The notes below the pieces were generated by a model. It searched no databases and was not told the DNA's origin. It was given only the letters and a program-made list of their open reading frames with translations. Of a DNA stretch of 64,000 bases, positions 18,878 through 32,409 are shown piece after piece. The DNA lies in NCBI RefSeq assembly GCF_024679245.1, contig NC_090184.1, forward strand, positions 14,656,144 to 14,720,143, read 5' to 3'. Every line of letters begins with the position of its first letter. The stretch's first letter is position 1. Origin of the DNA: Pseudorasbora parva. Its lineage: Eukaryota > Chordata > Actinopteri > Cypriniformes > Gobionidae. Both the position numbers and the translations under genes were made by a program.

Positions 18878-20443
18878 CATTGTCTTGTTTTCTGAGAAAT
18901 TGAACAAAATTATGTAAGTTTATGCTTAAAACAAGAACAAATATCATCTATATGAAAATGACTTGCTTTTGAATTAAGTTAATTTGAATTAAGTATTATG
19001 TAATAATAATGTTTTTTATTATTTTAATTTAAATTTTTTTATGTATAATATTATAAAGTAAAGCATTCCGTCAAAACACCAGCCAAGAAGATCATCAGCC
19101 TAACCAAGCTGGTTATCAGCTGGTCGGCCAGCTGGACAAGTTCCCAAATCCCTCTCAAACCCTCAAAACATGCTAGCTTAGACTGGTTTGTGCTAGTTCT
19201 GGCACCCGTCGAGTAAACAGCTCCTTTATTCTCTTCATTCTTGCCGCTGAAGTGCCTCCTTTATTTTAGTTCCCTGAACACCCTCATTCGAGTCCTGCTA
19301 ATCAATTGAGGCATCGTTTCTTGTGGAAAAAAGCAAGGTTGGACAAAATAACTTTTTCCATTTTATACTGACTCTCAACATTAGCTAACTCTTGGTTGCT
19401 GTTACAGTTGAGAAGTTTGATTAAAATTAACACCAAATATTTGTATTTTTACAGCGTTGTTGAGACTTTATGTACTGTCTGAGCTGTCAAAATAACCTGA
19501 ATGTTTTTGCACAGGGCTTACTGGATGGCCTGTGCCATGTTCTTTTTCATACACTGCAGACGTTACCTAGGCTAGTGATCAAGGCTTGCATTAGGGAGTC
19601 AAGTTGGGATGGATGGAGAAGAAAGATGTGTTTACTTTCCAGTCTGCCGTCAAAACCCTGATGCCATCATCAGTGGTGTCTGGCTTCAACATCATTCCTG
19701 TCCATCAGCCAGGCCTACGTACTCCACCCTTATTAGACGGATACACACACACATGTACACAAACTGTTTACCTCTTTTTCTGGCCCCTCGCATCCCACCC
19801 TGGTTTGTTTCTCTGAATTCACCCGTGAGCCAGCCTTTAGATGTGATAAACCATTAATAATGCATTTAAGCAACACTGACAAAACATGCCTTTATTGGTA
19901 AAAGACAGAGGCTTCTTTGATTGGCCAAACCCATGAAGGGCTTTTCCTACAAATGTCCACTCCTGTGGGACGTGAGGACGTGAGGTCCCTTTGAGTGGAC
20001 AGAGGATGCTGTCATATGTATGTGTGTTGTGTGAGGGAGAGGTGGGGTGCGTTATTCCATCAAAGTGGTCTCTTTATGTAGTTAAGCAATGTGGACCCAA
20101 CCTTGTCTACGGTCTACAAAGCAAGCACAAACATATGCCAATGACATCCACTTGCCTAGATAGTTATTAATTGTGGCACTTATTAAACTAACATGACGTA
20201 TTTTCAAATAATCTAAATAACTGAGCTAAATTGTCCTGTTGAAGGATAACATAAGGTGCAGCCTCCGGTGACCACAGTGTCAGATCAATTGAAAGAGTGT
20301 GCGAGAGAGACTAGTGTGTTTGCTGTGTAAAGCGACTAACAAATTTACCAAAATATGTCATCTTCAACCATGACACCTCTGACACAGCTTTGACTCTGTT
20401 TAAAAGAGCCGTGGACGGAGGTATTATATTAAAAGTAACAGAT
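18878..20443. other. Spacer with a small CAGCTGG-rich repeat fragment
   Basis: 19077-19200 carries ACCAGCC/AAGCTGGTTATCAGCTGG words typical of a common fish MITE. The remainder is unassigned. Confidence 0.5.
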
Positions 20444-20660
20444 TTTAAAGGGGTCATGAACTGCGTTGTTCATTTCCTGTGGGGCAATAATAATGCTAGT
20501 ATGATCTTTACATCAACAATTTCGCCACGCATTTTTCCTATGATGATTTTAGCTTCTGATTTGAACACTCTGTTTGAAGGGGCGTGTCTGATTTGAGACT
20601 TCAGTGTGAACACCCAGTGCTGTGATTGGCTGACATCTTTGCATATTAAATAAGTATTTC
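20444..20660. mobile_element. Fragment of the TTAAAGGGGTCATGAACTG element
   Basis: TTTTAAAGGGGTCATGAACT followed by GAACACTCTGTTTGAAGGGG and GTGATTGGCTGACATCTTTG resembles a widespread non-autonomous teleost DNA element with TTAA ends. Only one terminus is recognised. Confidence 0.55.
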
Positions 20661-20986
20661 TACTTATAGAAACAATGTCAAGTTGGCGGTTTAGTCAGTT
20701 GTTTGATTTAATGACACATAGACAAAGAACATCTTATTGTACGTGAATCATTACATATTAGAAATCACCATGGTATGAAATCGGGAATTAGAATTAACAC
20801 GGTTACTTACATGTTGTTGTGGCAATACTGAAAAGCCCATATCTTAAATTCAGATTTCAAAGCTTGCACTAAAATGGCTGACTGACTTACCAAAGAATCC
20901 ACAGTGAAGTGTACCAAATACAAATAAATAATGTTCAACTGAGACATTGACATTGTCAAAAATAAATAACCAGATTCCTAGCATTC

Positions 20987-21568
20987 GGCCGCATGTCCAC
21001 CAAAGCGTTTTTTTCACGCTGCTGGCTGGCGTTTTCAATTGTTTTCAATGAGAGCAACGCGCTTTTAGAACGCCTGGAGCACACCGAGGCGCTGAGCGAG
21101 TATTTCACGCTCATGCGCTGAACTCTCAGCGTTTTTTACTGGTCGCCGAGAGTTGAAGAATGTTCAACTTTGAGTAAAACGCAGCGCTCATCACTGTCAC
21201 TTTTCACCTAGCCGTCCAATCACAGTGGAGGAGGGGCAGGACAAACACAACACAGACCAACTGCCACATTCTGCGTGTCATCATCAGATGACAACAAGCA
21301 AATAATAACGGAATAAAATAATTTAAAACAAAAGCCAGAGCAAATACTTTACATTGTATCTGCTTATATAGAATCAATACAGGAACAAAATATCTGTGAA
21401 ATTAGAAAGACTTGCGCGGATTTTCCGTATCATAACAACAAGCAGAGTCTCAACTGAGGAGAAAAAACACTGCCTGCCAAAACGCTCTCAAGCGCTCACA
21501 GCGAGGCGTTTTCAGCAGAGCGCCTAGCTTTTTCAGCTGGCTAAAAACGCTTTGGTGGACACACGGCC
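20987..21568. mobile_element. MITE with ~30-bp inverted repeats (582 bp)
   Basis: GGCCGCATGTCCACCAAAGC at the left is inverted as GCTTTGGTGGACACACGGCC at the right, extending into AAAACG and GCTGGC words. Internal GAGCGC/GCGCTC words repeat. The flanking 9-mers (CTAGCATTC, TTAGGATCC) match at only 6 of 9, so the superfamily is open. Confidence 0.8.
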
Positions 21569-22373
21569 TTAGGATCCTTTGGAAGGTAATGTTATTTTAA
21601 GTGCAGTGATCTTGTTTCTCTCCGCCTCATCTCACTAACATGCTAGTGATGATGAAGAAGATTATTACAATTTGTTCTGCAAAGGTCTTTAGTTGCAGTA
21701 TTACATCATAGATAGGAACATTCCACAACGAGTCCTTCGCTGGGCTTGGTTGGAATAAAAGCTGTTTTGGACTAACAGTTCTGAAACTTACAGGATATTC
21801 TTATAGTAATAATATGGTGACCTCTTAAATCTCAAAAGCTCAAGGAAAACTTGATTTCTCAGTTTATTACCCCTTTTACTTTATATGATGGTCCCATTAA
21901 CCCTCAAATGTATGATTGTTTCACCAATCATTATTACATATTCGGGTTATTAGGGACCCACAGCGATCTATAATAAGGATTGATCTCTAACTGGCACAGT
22001 AGTAATAAACTCTCCTTATATTTTAATAACTATTACAGAATATTTAATTAGAACATATCTGGTTACCATTTGGAAGGGTTATATTTGATGCTTTTTACCA
22101 TCATCACTGTCATCATCAGAGCTAATTTCCCCAGTAGCTACATTCGCTATCTGGCTCATATAATAACAATCTATATCGTTTACAACGTCTTCAAAATTAA
22201 TATTTTGATCGCTGACATCTTCACCAGTGACACTAATATTTTATTTTCTACAGCTAATGCTCTGCAGTAAATCGCTGGGCCATTTCAAGTTTTGCTGATA
22301 ATACTTGTTATTCTTTTGTTTTATGTCTGCAGTAATTGAGTAAAACAGCACGTCATCACTGAGCATTATACAT
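21569..22373. other. Unassigned spacer
   Basis: AT-rich, no recognised feature. Confidence 0.5.
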
Positions 22374-22567
22374 CAGTGGTTCTCAAACCTGTTCCGGACT
22401 ACCACTAGCACTGCAAATGTTGTATGTCTCCCTATATCTGACAGACCCATTTCAAGTCTTACAGTCTCTAATGAGGAGCTCATGAGTTTAATCATTTGTG
22501 ACAGATAAGGGAGACATACAAAATGTGCAGGGCTGGTAGTACTTCAGGACAGGTTTGAGAATGTCTT
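22374..22567. mobile_element. Small hAT-like MITE
   Basis: CAGTGGTTCTCAAACCTGTT at the left and AGGACAGGTTTGAGAATG at the right are inverted. CAGTGGTTCTCAAA is a classic hAT terminus. Internal GACATAC/TATGTCTCCCT words are also inverted. The right end is degenerate and no 8-bp duplication could be read. Confidence 0.6.
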
Positions 22568-22576
22568 GGTTACTTG

Positions 22577-23035
22577 TATAACCCTCATTCCCTGAAGATA
22601 GGCATGCTATGACCATCCTTCAACTCAATCAGGCGAAGGTGTTCAGAAACATTGTGACACAGGGCACAGGGGCAGTGCTGACCCCACACTCATGCAAGGG
22701 CTGCATGCGGCTACCGACCTCGCCTTGTGGGTGACAAAGGTTACTGCATGCTCTCTCGGTCAGGTGATGTCCACTGCTGTGGTCAAGGAACATCATCTAT
22801 GGCTCAAGGATATTGCCCCACAGTTATTTGTCCGCACAAAAGGAGAATGAGCCGATTTTAACCATATTCTACCCCGGCAGGCCACTTCTGCTCCCACCCA
22901 GCCGCCGGCACAGACGCCTCTTCCTGCTCCCCATCGGGGCTGCCCTCCTGCGGCTCATGTCCCTCCCCCTCCTGTCCAGCCCCAGCAGTAGCCTACAGTA
23001 AGCCAGGGTGTGGAGGAGGTTGCAGGAGGGCCCAT
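22577..23035 (+). pseudogene. DIRS-like retrotransposon relic (ORF1 fragment)
   Basis: AACCCTCATTCCCTGAAG near 22583 resembles the terminal sequence of fish DIRS-like (tyrosine-recombinase) retroelements. From 22710 one frame reads ATDLALWVTKVTACSLGQ, VVKEHHLWLKDIA, then HILPRQATSAPTQPPAQT and a Pro/Ala-rich stretch. This is the order seen in DIRS-type gag-like proteins. Two in-frame stops (TGA, TAG) and an internal deletion show it is dead. No recombinase or RT remains. Family call is from memory. Confidence 0.55.
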
Positions 23036-23595
23036 TTCGTTCAGTATATTCACTCAGTGTTTAGTAGAAGCACCCTTTTGATCTAATGAAGCCATGAGTC
23101 TTTTTGGGAAAGATGCATCGAGTTTTCCACACCTGGATTTGAGGATACTCTGCCATTCCTCCTTGCAGATCCTCTCCAGTTCTGTCAGGTTGGATGGTAA
23201 TCATTGGTGGACAGCCATTTTCAGGTCTTTCTAGAGATGCTCAATTGGGATTAAGTCAGAGCTCTGGCTGGGCCATTCAAGAACAGCCACTGAGTTGTTG
23301 TGAACCCACTCCTTCGTTATTTTTGGTGTGTGCTTAGATTCATTGTCTTGTTGAAAGTTTGGCCCAGTCTGAGGTCTTGAGGATTCTGGAGAAGGTTTTC
23401 ATTCAGGATATCCCTGTACTTGGCCACATTCATCTTTCTCTTGATTGCAACCAGTCATCCTGTCCCTACAGCTGAAATACACCCCGCAGCATGATGCTGC
23501 CACCACTATGCTTCACTGTTGGGACTGTATTGGACAGGGGATATTTTTCTCCACACATATCATTTAGAATTAAGGCCAAAAAGTTCTATATTGAA
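23036..23595 (-). pseudogene. Tc1-like transposase fragment, 3' part missing
   Basis: Minus-strand reading gives HSGGS-like and LWGC-like positions (decayed), [17 protein letters not shown], then a [12 protein letters not shown] core of the Tc1 catalytic domain. Several stops and frame changes are present. The fragment begins abruptly beside the DIRS relic and ends near the (TA)n tract at CCACACATATCATTTAGAAT. Confidence 0.75.
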
Positions 23596-23637
23596 AATCT
23601 ATGGCCTTCTGCTTTAAATATATAATAATAAATACGG

Positions 23638-23730
<93 letters not shown>
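23638..23730. repeat. (TA)n microsatellite
   Basis: About 46 uninterrupted TA units. Confidence 0.98.
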
Positions 23731-23732
<2 letters not shown>

Positions 23733-23777
23733 TTGCTAGAGACCCTATACACTGTCTACAAAATATGAATTAGAAAA

Positions 23778-23804
23778 TATTATTATTATTATTATTATTA
23801 TTAT
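23778..23804. repeat. (ATT)n microsatellite
   Basis: Nine ATT units. Confidence 0.95.
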
Positions 23805-24935
23805 TTTCTTATTATAATATTATGAATTGTTTGAGGTCTGGGAAGGTTGATGTCTAGCATAAAAAATGTAATGAGGGGTAGTGAATGATGTCCTGGATCA
23901 ATAAAGACCCGGGGTATGCGTTTAAGTGTCTTGGCAACCTTTTATTTATTATGTATTTTTTAATAATTTTCTAATGCCTTCTATGTATAATTTTATTATG
24001 TTGCCCTTGAGACCCAGACGTTCAAATTATTAAAATTATTATAAAATAATATATACACATGAATTGCCAATTTCTTTGCATAAATTGAAAATGAATTTCA
24101 ATTTATGCAAAGATTGACATAAAATTAGTATCACATACAATTCTATCTATCCAAGCCTTACATTTTCTTCTCTTTAATGTAATTTCCATTACTATCATTT
24201 CCATAACAGAATGATATTAATCACAATACATGTGGTAATGTTGTCTATGTAGGTGGAAATTTCTATGTGCGTACAGTTCTGAGATTATCTAGTAAATTAG
24301 GCAACTGAATTATAACTATGTTAACTTAAGGGTTGGGTGCTCCGTTTTGTAATTAGTGCCTAAAACAGGCATCTAGTTGGCTGGTTTGAGCTGGTTCACA
24401 ATAGCACCTAAATGCTGTAGGGAGAGGAGGGTGGTTGTAACATGTCAACCTCACATACTGTTACTCACCCCAGTTGTTTTACAGAACAGTTTAGAAAAAC
24501 ATCTACGTGTTTTTTTTTTTTTTTTTTTTTGATTATCAGATTTGATACATCAGGCTTTTTTCTTTGCCCTATCATAGGAAAATACAGAGCTCATACTTGA
24601 GGATGAGTTTATTCAAACTGCTCAAACATATTTAATTTGGTGCAGATGCGGATATTTATATGGCCAAAAGGTAAAGTGGCATTCTGATAGCTTACAATAA
24701 ATCAAATGAGATCTTTAACAGTATACCAGACTAATTACTTGCATGCAAAATGCTTACAAATATAAGTTATCACTCTATATCTCTTAGTAGGATGATATTT
24801 AAATGCTTAGTTTTATAATAAAGCTAGTTTTTTAATGCAATGCAATGCAATACAATTAATGATTAGGAGATTTGTAAATAAATGTTCCTCAAAAGCCTGA
24901 TGAATATTTCATATTCATATTTGAACTTGAAAGAT
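23805..24935. other. AT-rich spacer
   Basis: Contains a short palindrome (ATTGAAAATGAATTTCAATT near 24085) and poly(T) at about 24511-24531. Otherwise unassigned. Confidence 0.5.
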
Positions 24936-25029
24936 TATGTATGGTTCAGTTCAGTTCAGTCTTTATTCATTTCCCGAAAAAGCAATTTGGTTGCAGCAAA
25001 CAAGCATACACATAAAAACATAACACAGT
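24936..25029. repeat. Left half of a dispersed repeat next to (CA)n
   Basis: TTCAGTTCAGTCTTTATTCA then GAAAAAGCAATTTGGTTGCA and ACATAAAAACATAACACA lead into the CA tract. It looks like the first half of a repeat whose second half is at 44407. Inferred, not aligned. Confidence 0.4.
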
Positions 25030-25030
25030 G

Positions 25031-25031
<1 letters not shown>

Positions 25032-25118
<87 letters not shown>
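25032..25118. repeat. (CA)n microsatellite
   Basis: About 43 CA units; the left boundary of the 19-kb block. Confidence 0.98.
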
Positions 25119-25121
<3 letters not shown>

Positions 25122-25690
25122 TACGGGTTTATGTGGTTTATGAGGACACTTCAGCCCAAACCAGTTTTTTGGTGTATTACAGGGACACCCCTTTCCACTT
25201 GCTCTACAGTGATGTGGAGGGTATCAAAAATTTTGTTTTGAGCCAAACAACACAGATTTCTCTTCAGAATTTGTATACACACAACACAACTTATAATATT
25301 ACCACCTGACAATATACATAATTATGAGGACACATAATTAAGTGTCTAAGCCCCGCCTATGACAAAAAACGAAATTATAAGGACAGTGGATACACAACAC
25401 ACATAAATGACATTAATGTGTATTAGAGGGACAAACATGAATTAATGGGACATTGCAATACACAAACACAAACGTGAAGGCATTGTGCATTAAAAGGACA
25501 CACCTGATTTATGAGGACAAATGAACACAGTACTGAGACTGCAAACACATCCACACCTGTGGGTCATACTCCAACACACAACCATTCTAAACTATGATAT
25601 TCTGATATCTGAATATGCAACTATGTCTTTTACACTGTACTGCTATTTGTGTGATCACATGACCTTTAAACAGACATGAGGACATACGAC
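25119..25690. repeat. TTATGAGGACA-rich sequence
   Basis: Scattered words GTTTATGAGGACAC, ATTATGAGGACACATAATTA and GTGTATTACAGGGACA share vocabulary with the large 113-bp array, suggesting common ancestry. Confidence 0.5.
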
Positions 25691-26083
25691 AGTGCACACC
25701 TTCAGAGAACAAGAAGTTTATTAGTGCTCGTTTACAACATTACAGCTGTTGCCCTGACAATATTACATAAATCACAAGATACTTAAAACCTCTCATAAAC
25801 ATAATTAACAAAAATTGCTGAAAATAAATTAAAGGGTCCCCCCTCATGTTTTTTTCTAAACCTGTATGAGATTCTTTCTTCTGCTGAACACAAAGGAAGA
25901 TATTTTGAAGAATGTGGGTGAGCAGACGGGTGACGGTAGCCATGAGTTCAATAGCACAGAAAAAACACTTCGGCAGACAATTTCAACATCCCTTTAAAGC
26001 TTTCAACAGAAGTTTAAGACATAGCCATACATTTGAACAAAACAGAATAAACAGCAGCGGCAACAGAAGAAAAAACAAACATG
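25691..26083. other. Spacer with a repeat fragment
   Basis: 25830-25925 (TTCTTCTGCTGAACACAAAG, GAAGATATTTTGAAGAATGT) is the 3' part of the AAAGGGATAG repeat family. The rest is unassigned. Confidence 0.55.
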
Positions 26084-26918
26084 GGTAACACTTTATAATA
26101 ACGTTCAGTTATAAGTTTAGATGATGAACTAAATCATTTACAAAACATAACTATACATTCATTAATGATTAATAAGTGATATGCTAACCATTAACAAATG
26201 TGCTGTTTATTATCAAAACAGATCAATAGTAGATGTTTGAGTTATTAGATGATGTACTATAATTAACACTTAAACATTATTGGAGTATTTATGTCAAACT
26301 TGTTTTAGTGTCATCTCAAACAATGGCTAATCTTGAACAAATGATGAACAGACTATTAGTAAATGATCAGTAATGTATTGATGAATCCAAGTTTTCAGCT
26401 GGTGTGTGTTCAACTGCACACACATGCTAAAGCAGCATCATTGAGAAGAGCCGTTCCAGTCAGGGGACTGCAGTGTGTTCTGAATCTCTGCAGTCCTCTG
26501 TGTGGGATCTGGGATAATGTGAAGCGGTTTAATGTCCTCTGACACACACATCAGGTGATGAGCAGAAGTGTCAGAGGTCGAACCCTCACCGGTCAGCACT
26601 TACACTAGTGTTCAACACCTACTACAGGTGATGTGGAACTCATTTACAACTCTTTCTGCATCCCCTAATCTAAAGTGTACACTACAATTGTATACACATC
26701 ACTTGTATATGAATATATGGTATAGCATTCCACTAAAAATGAATGAATGTATTAACCAATAACTTATAAATTACTTATAACTGAATTAACAAAACAGTCA
26801 TAAAATGTTAGCATACTACTAAGTCATTTATGAATGTCATGTTTTGTAAATGATTAGTTCATCATTATCTAATAACTTATAAGTGACTTATAACTGAACA
26901 TTATTATAAAGTGTTACC
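26084..26918. mobile_element. MITE with GGTAACACTTTATAATAA ends (835 bp)
   Basis: GGTAACACTTTATAATAACG...CAGTTATAAG at the left and CTTATAACTGAACATTATTA...AAAGTGTTACC at the right are inverted. The terminal parts are rich in TTAATGATTA/TAACTTATAA words. The middle (about 26390-26640) is GC-richer and may be a captured or inserted segment. Confidence 0.8.
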
Positions 26919-27240
26919 AAACATTTAGCAAGTTTCATGTAAGCGATAATCCCTGATTCCTGACAAAGGCTCGCTGTTTTGCTGAAGCCGGACGCTCTGC
27001 AGTTTACCCGGTGAACTGTGCTCAGTTCTGCAGACTCCGCTGGAGGCCATATCTGCCGTTTTCTTCTTGCCTCGCCCCTTCAGAAGATTCAAGAATCCCT
27101 ACAAAAGAGGAAAACAGATTCTTTAACCCATGGGGTGAAAACCACTTCCTTTCCTCCCAACTCGTCCCACTGTCCTCACCCTCATCTTTAGTCTAGAACT
27201 GATTAATAATCGGAGACAAAAGTGATGGGCTGCTGTTTGT

Positions 27241-30200
27241 TAAATACTTGTGTTTGTTGTGTGTGTGTGTGTGTGTGGCCTACACCTGGGTTATGAGGAC
27301 GTGTTTTGTGAGGACACGTGACTTATGAGGACATTATCATAAGATGATGTTCCTGATGTTTTACTTGACTGAAGAACCTCAGTGTTGTGTGTGTGTGTGG
27401 CTTACACCTGGGTTATGAGGACACATGATTTATGAGGACATTATCATAAGATGATGTTCCTGATGTTTGACTTGACTGAAGAACTTCAGTGTTGTGTGTG
27501 TATGTGTGTGTGTGTGGCTTACACCTGGGTTATGAGGACACATGATTTATGAGGACATTATCATGAGATCATGTTCCTGATGTTTGGCCTGACTGAAGAA
27601 ACTCAGTGTTGTGTGTGTGTGGCTTACACCTGGGTTATGAGGACACATGATTTATGAGGACATTATCATAAGATGATGTTCCTGATGTTTGACCTGACTG
27701 AAGAACCTCAGTGTTGTGTGTGTGTGTGTGTGGCTTACACCTGGGTTATGAGGACACATGATTTATGAGGACATTATCATAAGATGATGTTCCTGATGTT
27801 TGGCCTGACTGAAGAACCTTAGTGTTGTGTGTGTGTGTGTGTGTGTGTGGCTTACACCTGGGTTATAAGGACACATGATTTATGAGGACATTATCATAAG
27901 ATGATGTTCCTGATGTTTGGCCTGACTGAAGAACCTCAGTGTTGTGTGTGTGTGTGTGGCTTACACCTGGGTTATGAGGACACGTGATTTATGAGGACAT
28001 TCTCATAAGATGATGTTCCTGATGTTTGACCTGACTGAAGAACCTCAGTGTTGTGTGTGTGTGTGTGTGGCTTACACCTGGGTTATGAGGACACATGATT
28101 TATGAGGACATTATCATAAGATGATGTTCCTGATGTTTGGCCTGACTGAAGAACCACAGTGTTGTGTGTGTGTGTGTGTGTGGCTTACACCTGGGTTATG
28201 AGGACACATGATTTATAAGGACATTCTCATAAGATGATGTTCCTGATGTCTGACTTGACTGAAGAACCTTAGTGTTGTGTGTGTGTGTGTGTGTGTGTGG
28301 CTTACACCTGGGTTATAAGGACACATGATTTATGAGGACATTCTCATAAGATGATGTTCCTGATGTTTGACCTGACTGAAGAACCTCAGTGTTGTGTGTG
28401 TGTGTGTGTGGCTTACACCTGGGTTATGAGGACACATGATTTATGAGGACATTATCATAAGATGATGTTCCTGATGTTTGGCCTGACTGAAGAACCTTAG
28501 TGTTGTGTGTGTGTGTGTGTGTGTGTGTGGCTTACACCTGGGTTATGAGGACACATGATTTATAAGGACATTATCATAAGATGATGTTCCTGATGTTTGG
28601 CCTGACTGAAGAACCTCAGTGTTGTGTGTGTGTGTGTGTGTGGCTTACACCTGGGTTATGAGGACACATGATTTATGAGGACATTATCATAAGATGATGT
28701 TCCTGATGTTTGGCCTGACTGAAGAACCTTAGTGTTGTGTGTGTGTGTGTGTGTGTGTGTGGCTTACACCTGGGTTATAAGGACACATGATTTATGAGGA
28801 CATTATCATAAGATGATGTTCCTGATGTTTGGCCTGACTGAAGAACCTCAGTGTTGTGTGTGTGTGTGTGGCTTACACCTGGGTTATGAGGACACGTGAT
28901 TTATGAGGACATTATCATAAGATGATGTTCCTGATGTTTGGCCTGACTGAAGAACCTCAGTGTTGTGTGTGTGTGTGTGTGTGGCTTACACCTGGGTTAT
29001 GAGGACACGTGATTTATAAGGACATTCTCATAAGATGATGTTCCTGATGTCTGACTTGACTGAAGAACCTTAGTGTTGTGTGTGTGTGTGTGTGTGTGTG
29101 TGGCTTACACCTGGGTTATAAGGACACATGATTTATGAGGACATTCTCATAAGATGATGTTCCTGATGTTTGACTTGACTGAAGAATTCCAGTGTTGTGT
29201 GTGTGTGTGTGTGTGTGTGTGGCTTACACCTGGGTTATGAGGACACGTGATTTATGAGGACATTATCATAAGATGATGTTCCTGATGTTTGACTTGACTG
29301 AAGAACCCCAGTGTATGTGTGTGTATGTGTGTGTGTGGCTTACACCTGGGTTATGAGGACACATGATTTATGAGGACTTTATCATAAGATGATGTTCCTG
29401 ATGTTTGACCTGACTGAAGAACCTCAGTGTTGTGTGTGTGTGTGTGTGGCTTACACCTGGGTTATGAGGACACATGATTTATGAGGACATTATCATAAGA
29501 TGATGTTCCTGATGTTTGACCTGACTGAAGAACCTCAGTGTTGTGTGTGTGTGTGTGGCTTACACCTGGGTTATGAGGACACGTGATTTATGAGGACATT
29601 ATCATAAGATGATGTTCCTGATGTTTGACTTGACTGAAGAACCCCGGTTTTGTGTGTGTATGTGTGTGTGTGTGGCTTACACCTGGGTTATGAGGACACA
29701 TGATTTATGAGGACATTATCATAAGATGATGTTCCTGATGTTTGACTTGACTGAAGAACCTCAGTTTTGTGTGTGTGTGTGTGTGGCTTATACCTGGGTT
29801 ATGAGGACACATGATTTATGAGGACATTATCATAAGATGATGTTCCTGATGTTTGACTTGACTGAAGAACCCCGGTTTTGTGTGTGTATGTGTGTGTGTG
29901 TGTGGCTTACACCTGGGTTATGAGGACACATGATTTATGAGGACATTATCATAAGATGATGTTCCTGATGTTTGGCCTGACTGAAGAACCTCAGTGTTGT
30001 GTGTGTGTGTGGCTTACACCTGGGTTATGAGGACACATGATTTATGAGGACATTATCATAAGATGATGTTCCTGATGTTTGACTTGATTGAAGAACCTCA
30101 GTGTTGTGTGTGTGAGTGTGTGTGTGTGGCTTACACCTGGGTTATGAGGACACATGATTTATGAGGACATTATCATAAGATGATGTTCCTGATGTTTGAC

Positions 30201-32310
30201 TTGACTGAAGAACCCCAGTGTTGTGTGTGTATGTGTGTGTGTGGCTTACACCTGGGTTATGAGGACACATGATTTATAAGGACATTCTCATAAGATGATG
30301 TTCCTGATGTTTGACCTGACTGAAGAACCTCAGTGTTGTGTGTGTGTGTGTGGCTTACACCTGGGTTATGAGGACACATGATTTATGAGGACATTCTCAT
30401 AAGACGATGTTCCTGATGTTAGACTTGACTGAAGAACCCCAGTGTTGTGTGTGTATGTGTGTGTGTGTGGCTTACACCTGGGTTATGAGGACACATGATT
30501 TATGAGGACATTCTCATAAGACGATGTTCCTGATGTTAGACTTGACTGAAGAACCTCAGTTTTGTGTGTGTGTGTGTGTGTGGCTTACACCTGGGTTATG
30601 AGGACACATGATTTATGAGGACATTATCATAAGATGATGTTCCTGATGTTTGACCTGACTGAAGAACCTCAGTGTTGTGTGGGTGTGTGGCTTACACATG
30701 GGTTATGAGGACACGTGATTTATGAGGACATTATCATAAGATGATGTTCCTGATGTTTGACTTGACTGAAGAACCCCGGTTTTGTGTGTGTATGTGTGTG
30801 TGTGTGGCTTACACCTGGGTTATGAGGACACATGATTTATGAGGACATTATCATAAGATGATGTTCCTGATGTTTGACTTGACTGAAGAACCTCAGTTTT
30901 GTGTGTGTGTGTGTGTGGCTTACACCTGGGTTATGAGGACACATGATTTATGAGGACATTATCATAAGATGATGTTCCTGATGTTTGACTTGACTGAAGA
31001 ACCCCGGTTTTGTGTGTGTATGTGTGTGTGTGTGTGGCTTACACCTGGGTTATGAGGACACATGATTTATAAGGACATTCTCATAAGATGATGTTCCTGA
31101 TGTTTGGCCTGACTGAAGAACCTCAGTGTTGTGTGTGTGTGTGTGTGGCTTACACCTGGGTTATGAGGACACATGATTTATGAGGACATTATCATAAGAT
31201 GATGTTCCTGATGTTTGGCCTGACTGAAGAACCTTAGTGTTGTGTGTGTGTGGCTTACACCTGGGTTATGAGGACACGTGATTTATGAGGACATTATCAT
31301 AAGATGATGTTCCTGATGTTTGACTTGATTGAAGAACCTCAGTGTTGTGTGTGTGAGTGTGTGTGTGTGGCTTACACCTGGGTTATGAGAACACATGATT
31401 TATGAGGACATTATCATAAGATGATGTTCCTGATGTTTGACTTGATTGAAGAACCTCAGTGTTGTGTGTGTGTGTGTGTGTGTGTGGCTTACACCTGGGT
31501 TATGAGGACACGTGTTTTGTGAGGACATTATCATAAGATGATGTTCCTGATGTTTGACTTGACTGAAGAACCCCAGTGTTGTGTGTGTATGTGTGTGTGT
31601 GTGGCTTACACCTGGGTTATGAGGACACATGATTTATGAGGACATTATCATAAGATGATGTTCCTGATGTTTGACTTGACTGAAGAACCCCAGTGTTGTG
31701 TGTGTATGTGTGTGTGTGTGGCTTACACCTGGGTTATGAGGACACATGATTTATAAGGACATTCTCATAAGATGATGTTCCTGATGTTTGACCTGACTGA
31801 AGAACCTCAGTGTTGTGTGTGTGTGTGTGTGGCTTACACCTGGGTTATGAGGACACATGATTTATGAGGACATTATCATAAGATGATGTTCCTGATGTTT
31901 GACTTGACTGAAGAACCTCAGTTGTGTGTGTGTGTGTGTGGCTTACACCTGGGTTATGAGGACACATGATTTATGAGGACATTATCATAAAATTATGTTT
32001 CTGATGTTTGACCTGACTGAAGAACCTCAGTGTTGTGTGTGTGTGTGTGTGTGTGGCTTACACCTGGGTTGTGAGGACACGTGATTTATGAGGACATCAT
32101 CATAAGATGATGTTCCTGATGTTTGACTTGACTGAAGAACCTCAGTGTTGTGTGCGTGTGTGGCTTACACCTAGGTTGTGAGGACACGTGATTTATGAGG
32201 ACATTATCATAAGATGATGTTCCTGATGTTTGACTTGACTGAAGAACCCCAGTGTTGTGTGTGTGTGGCTTACACCTGGGTTATGAGGACACGTAATTAC
32301 GGGGATATGG
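27241..32310 (+). repeat. Compound micro/minisatellite array, ~45 units of ~113 bp
   Basis: Each unit has a ~95-bp core, starting GGCTTACACCTGGGTTATGA, containing TTATGAGGACA twice and AAGATGATGTTCCTGATGTT, then a (GT)n tract of varying length. Variants (TTATAAGGAC, ATTCTCATAAG, GACACGTG, CCCCGGTTTTG) recur in groups, suggesting local multi-unit duplications. No coding meaning is apparent. Confidence 0.95.
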
Positions 32311-32409
32311 AATAACACACTTGAACACAACTCATGGTTGACTCAAAGTGCTGTCCAATACACATGAAGACAAACATAATAGAAAGAGAACACAAACAAT
32401 ACAGTAGAT
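32311..32409. other. Junction between the two tandem arrays
   Basis: Unassigned sequence following the last 113-bp unit. Confidence 0.6.

Noticed and set aside
24882..25309. Poly-His/Thr frames
   Set aside because: Translation of the (CA)n microsatellite.
27241..32310. CRISPR-like direct repeats
   Set aside because: Unit spacing and a ~95-bp conserved core with (GT)n between are those of a vertebrate minisatellite; there are no unique spacers or cas genes.
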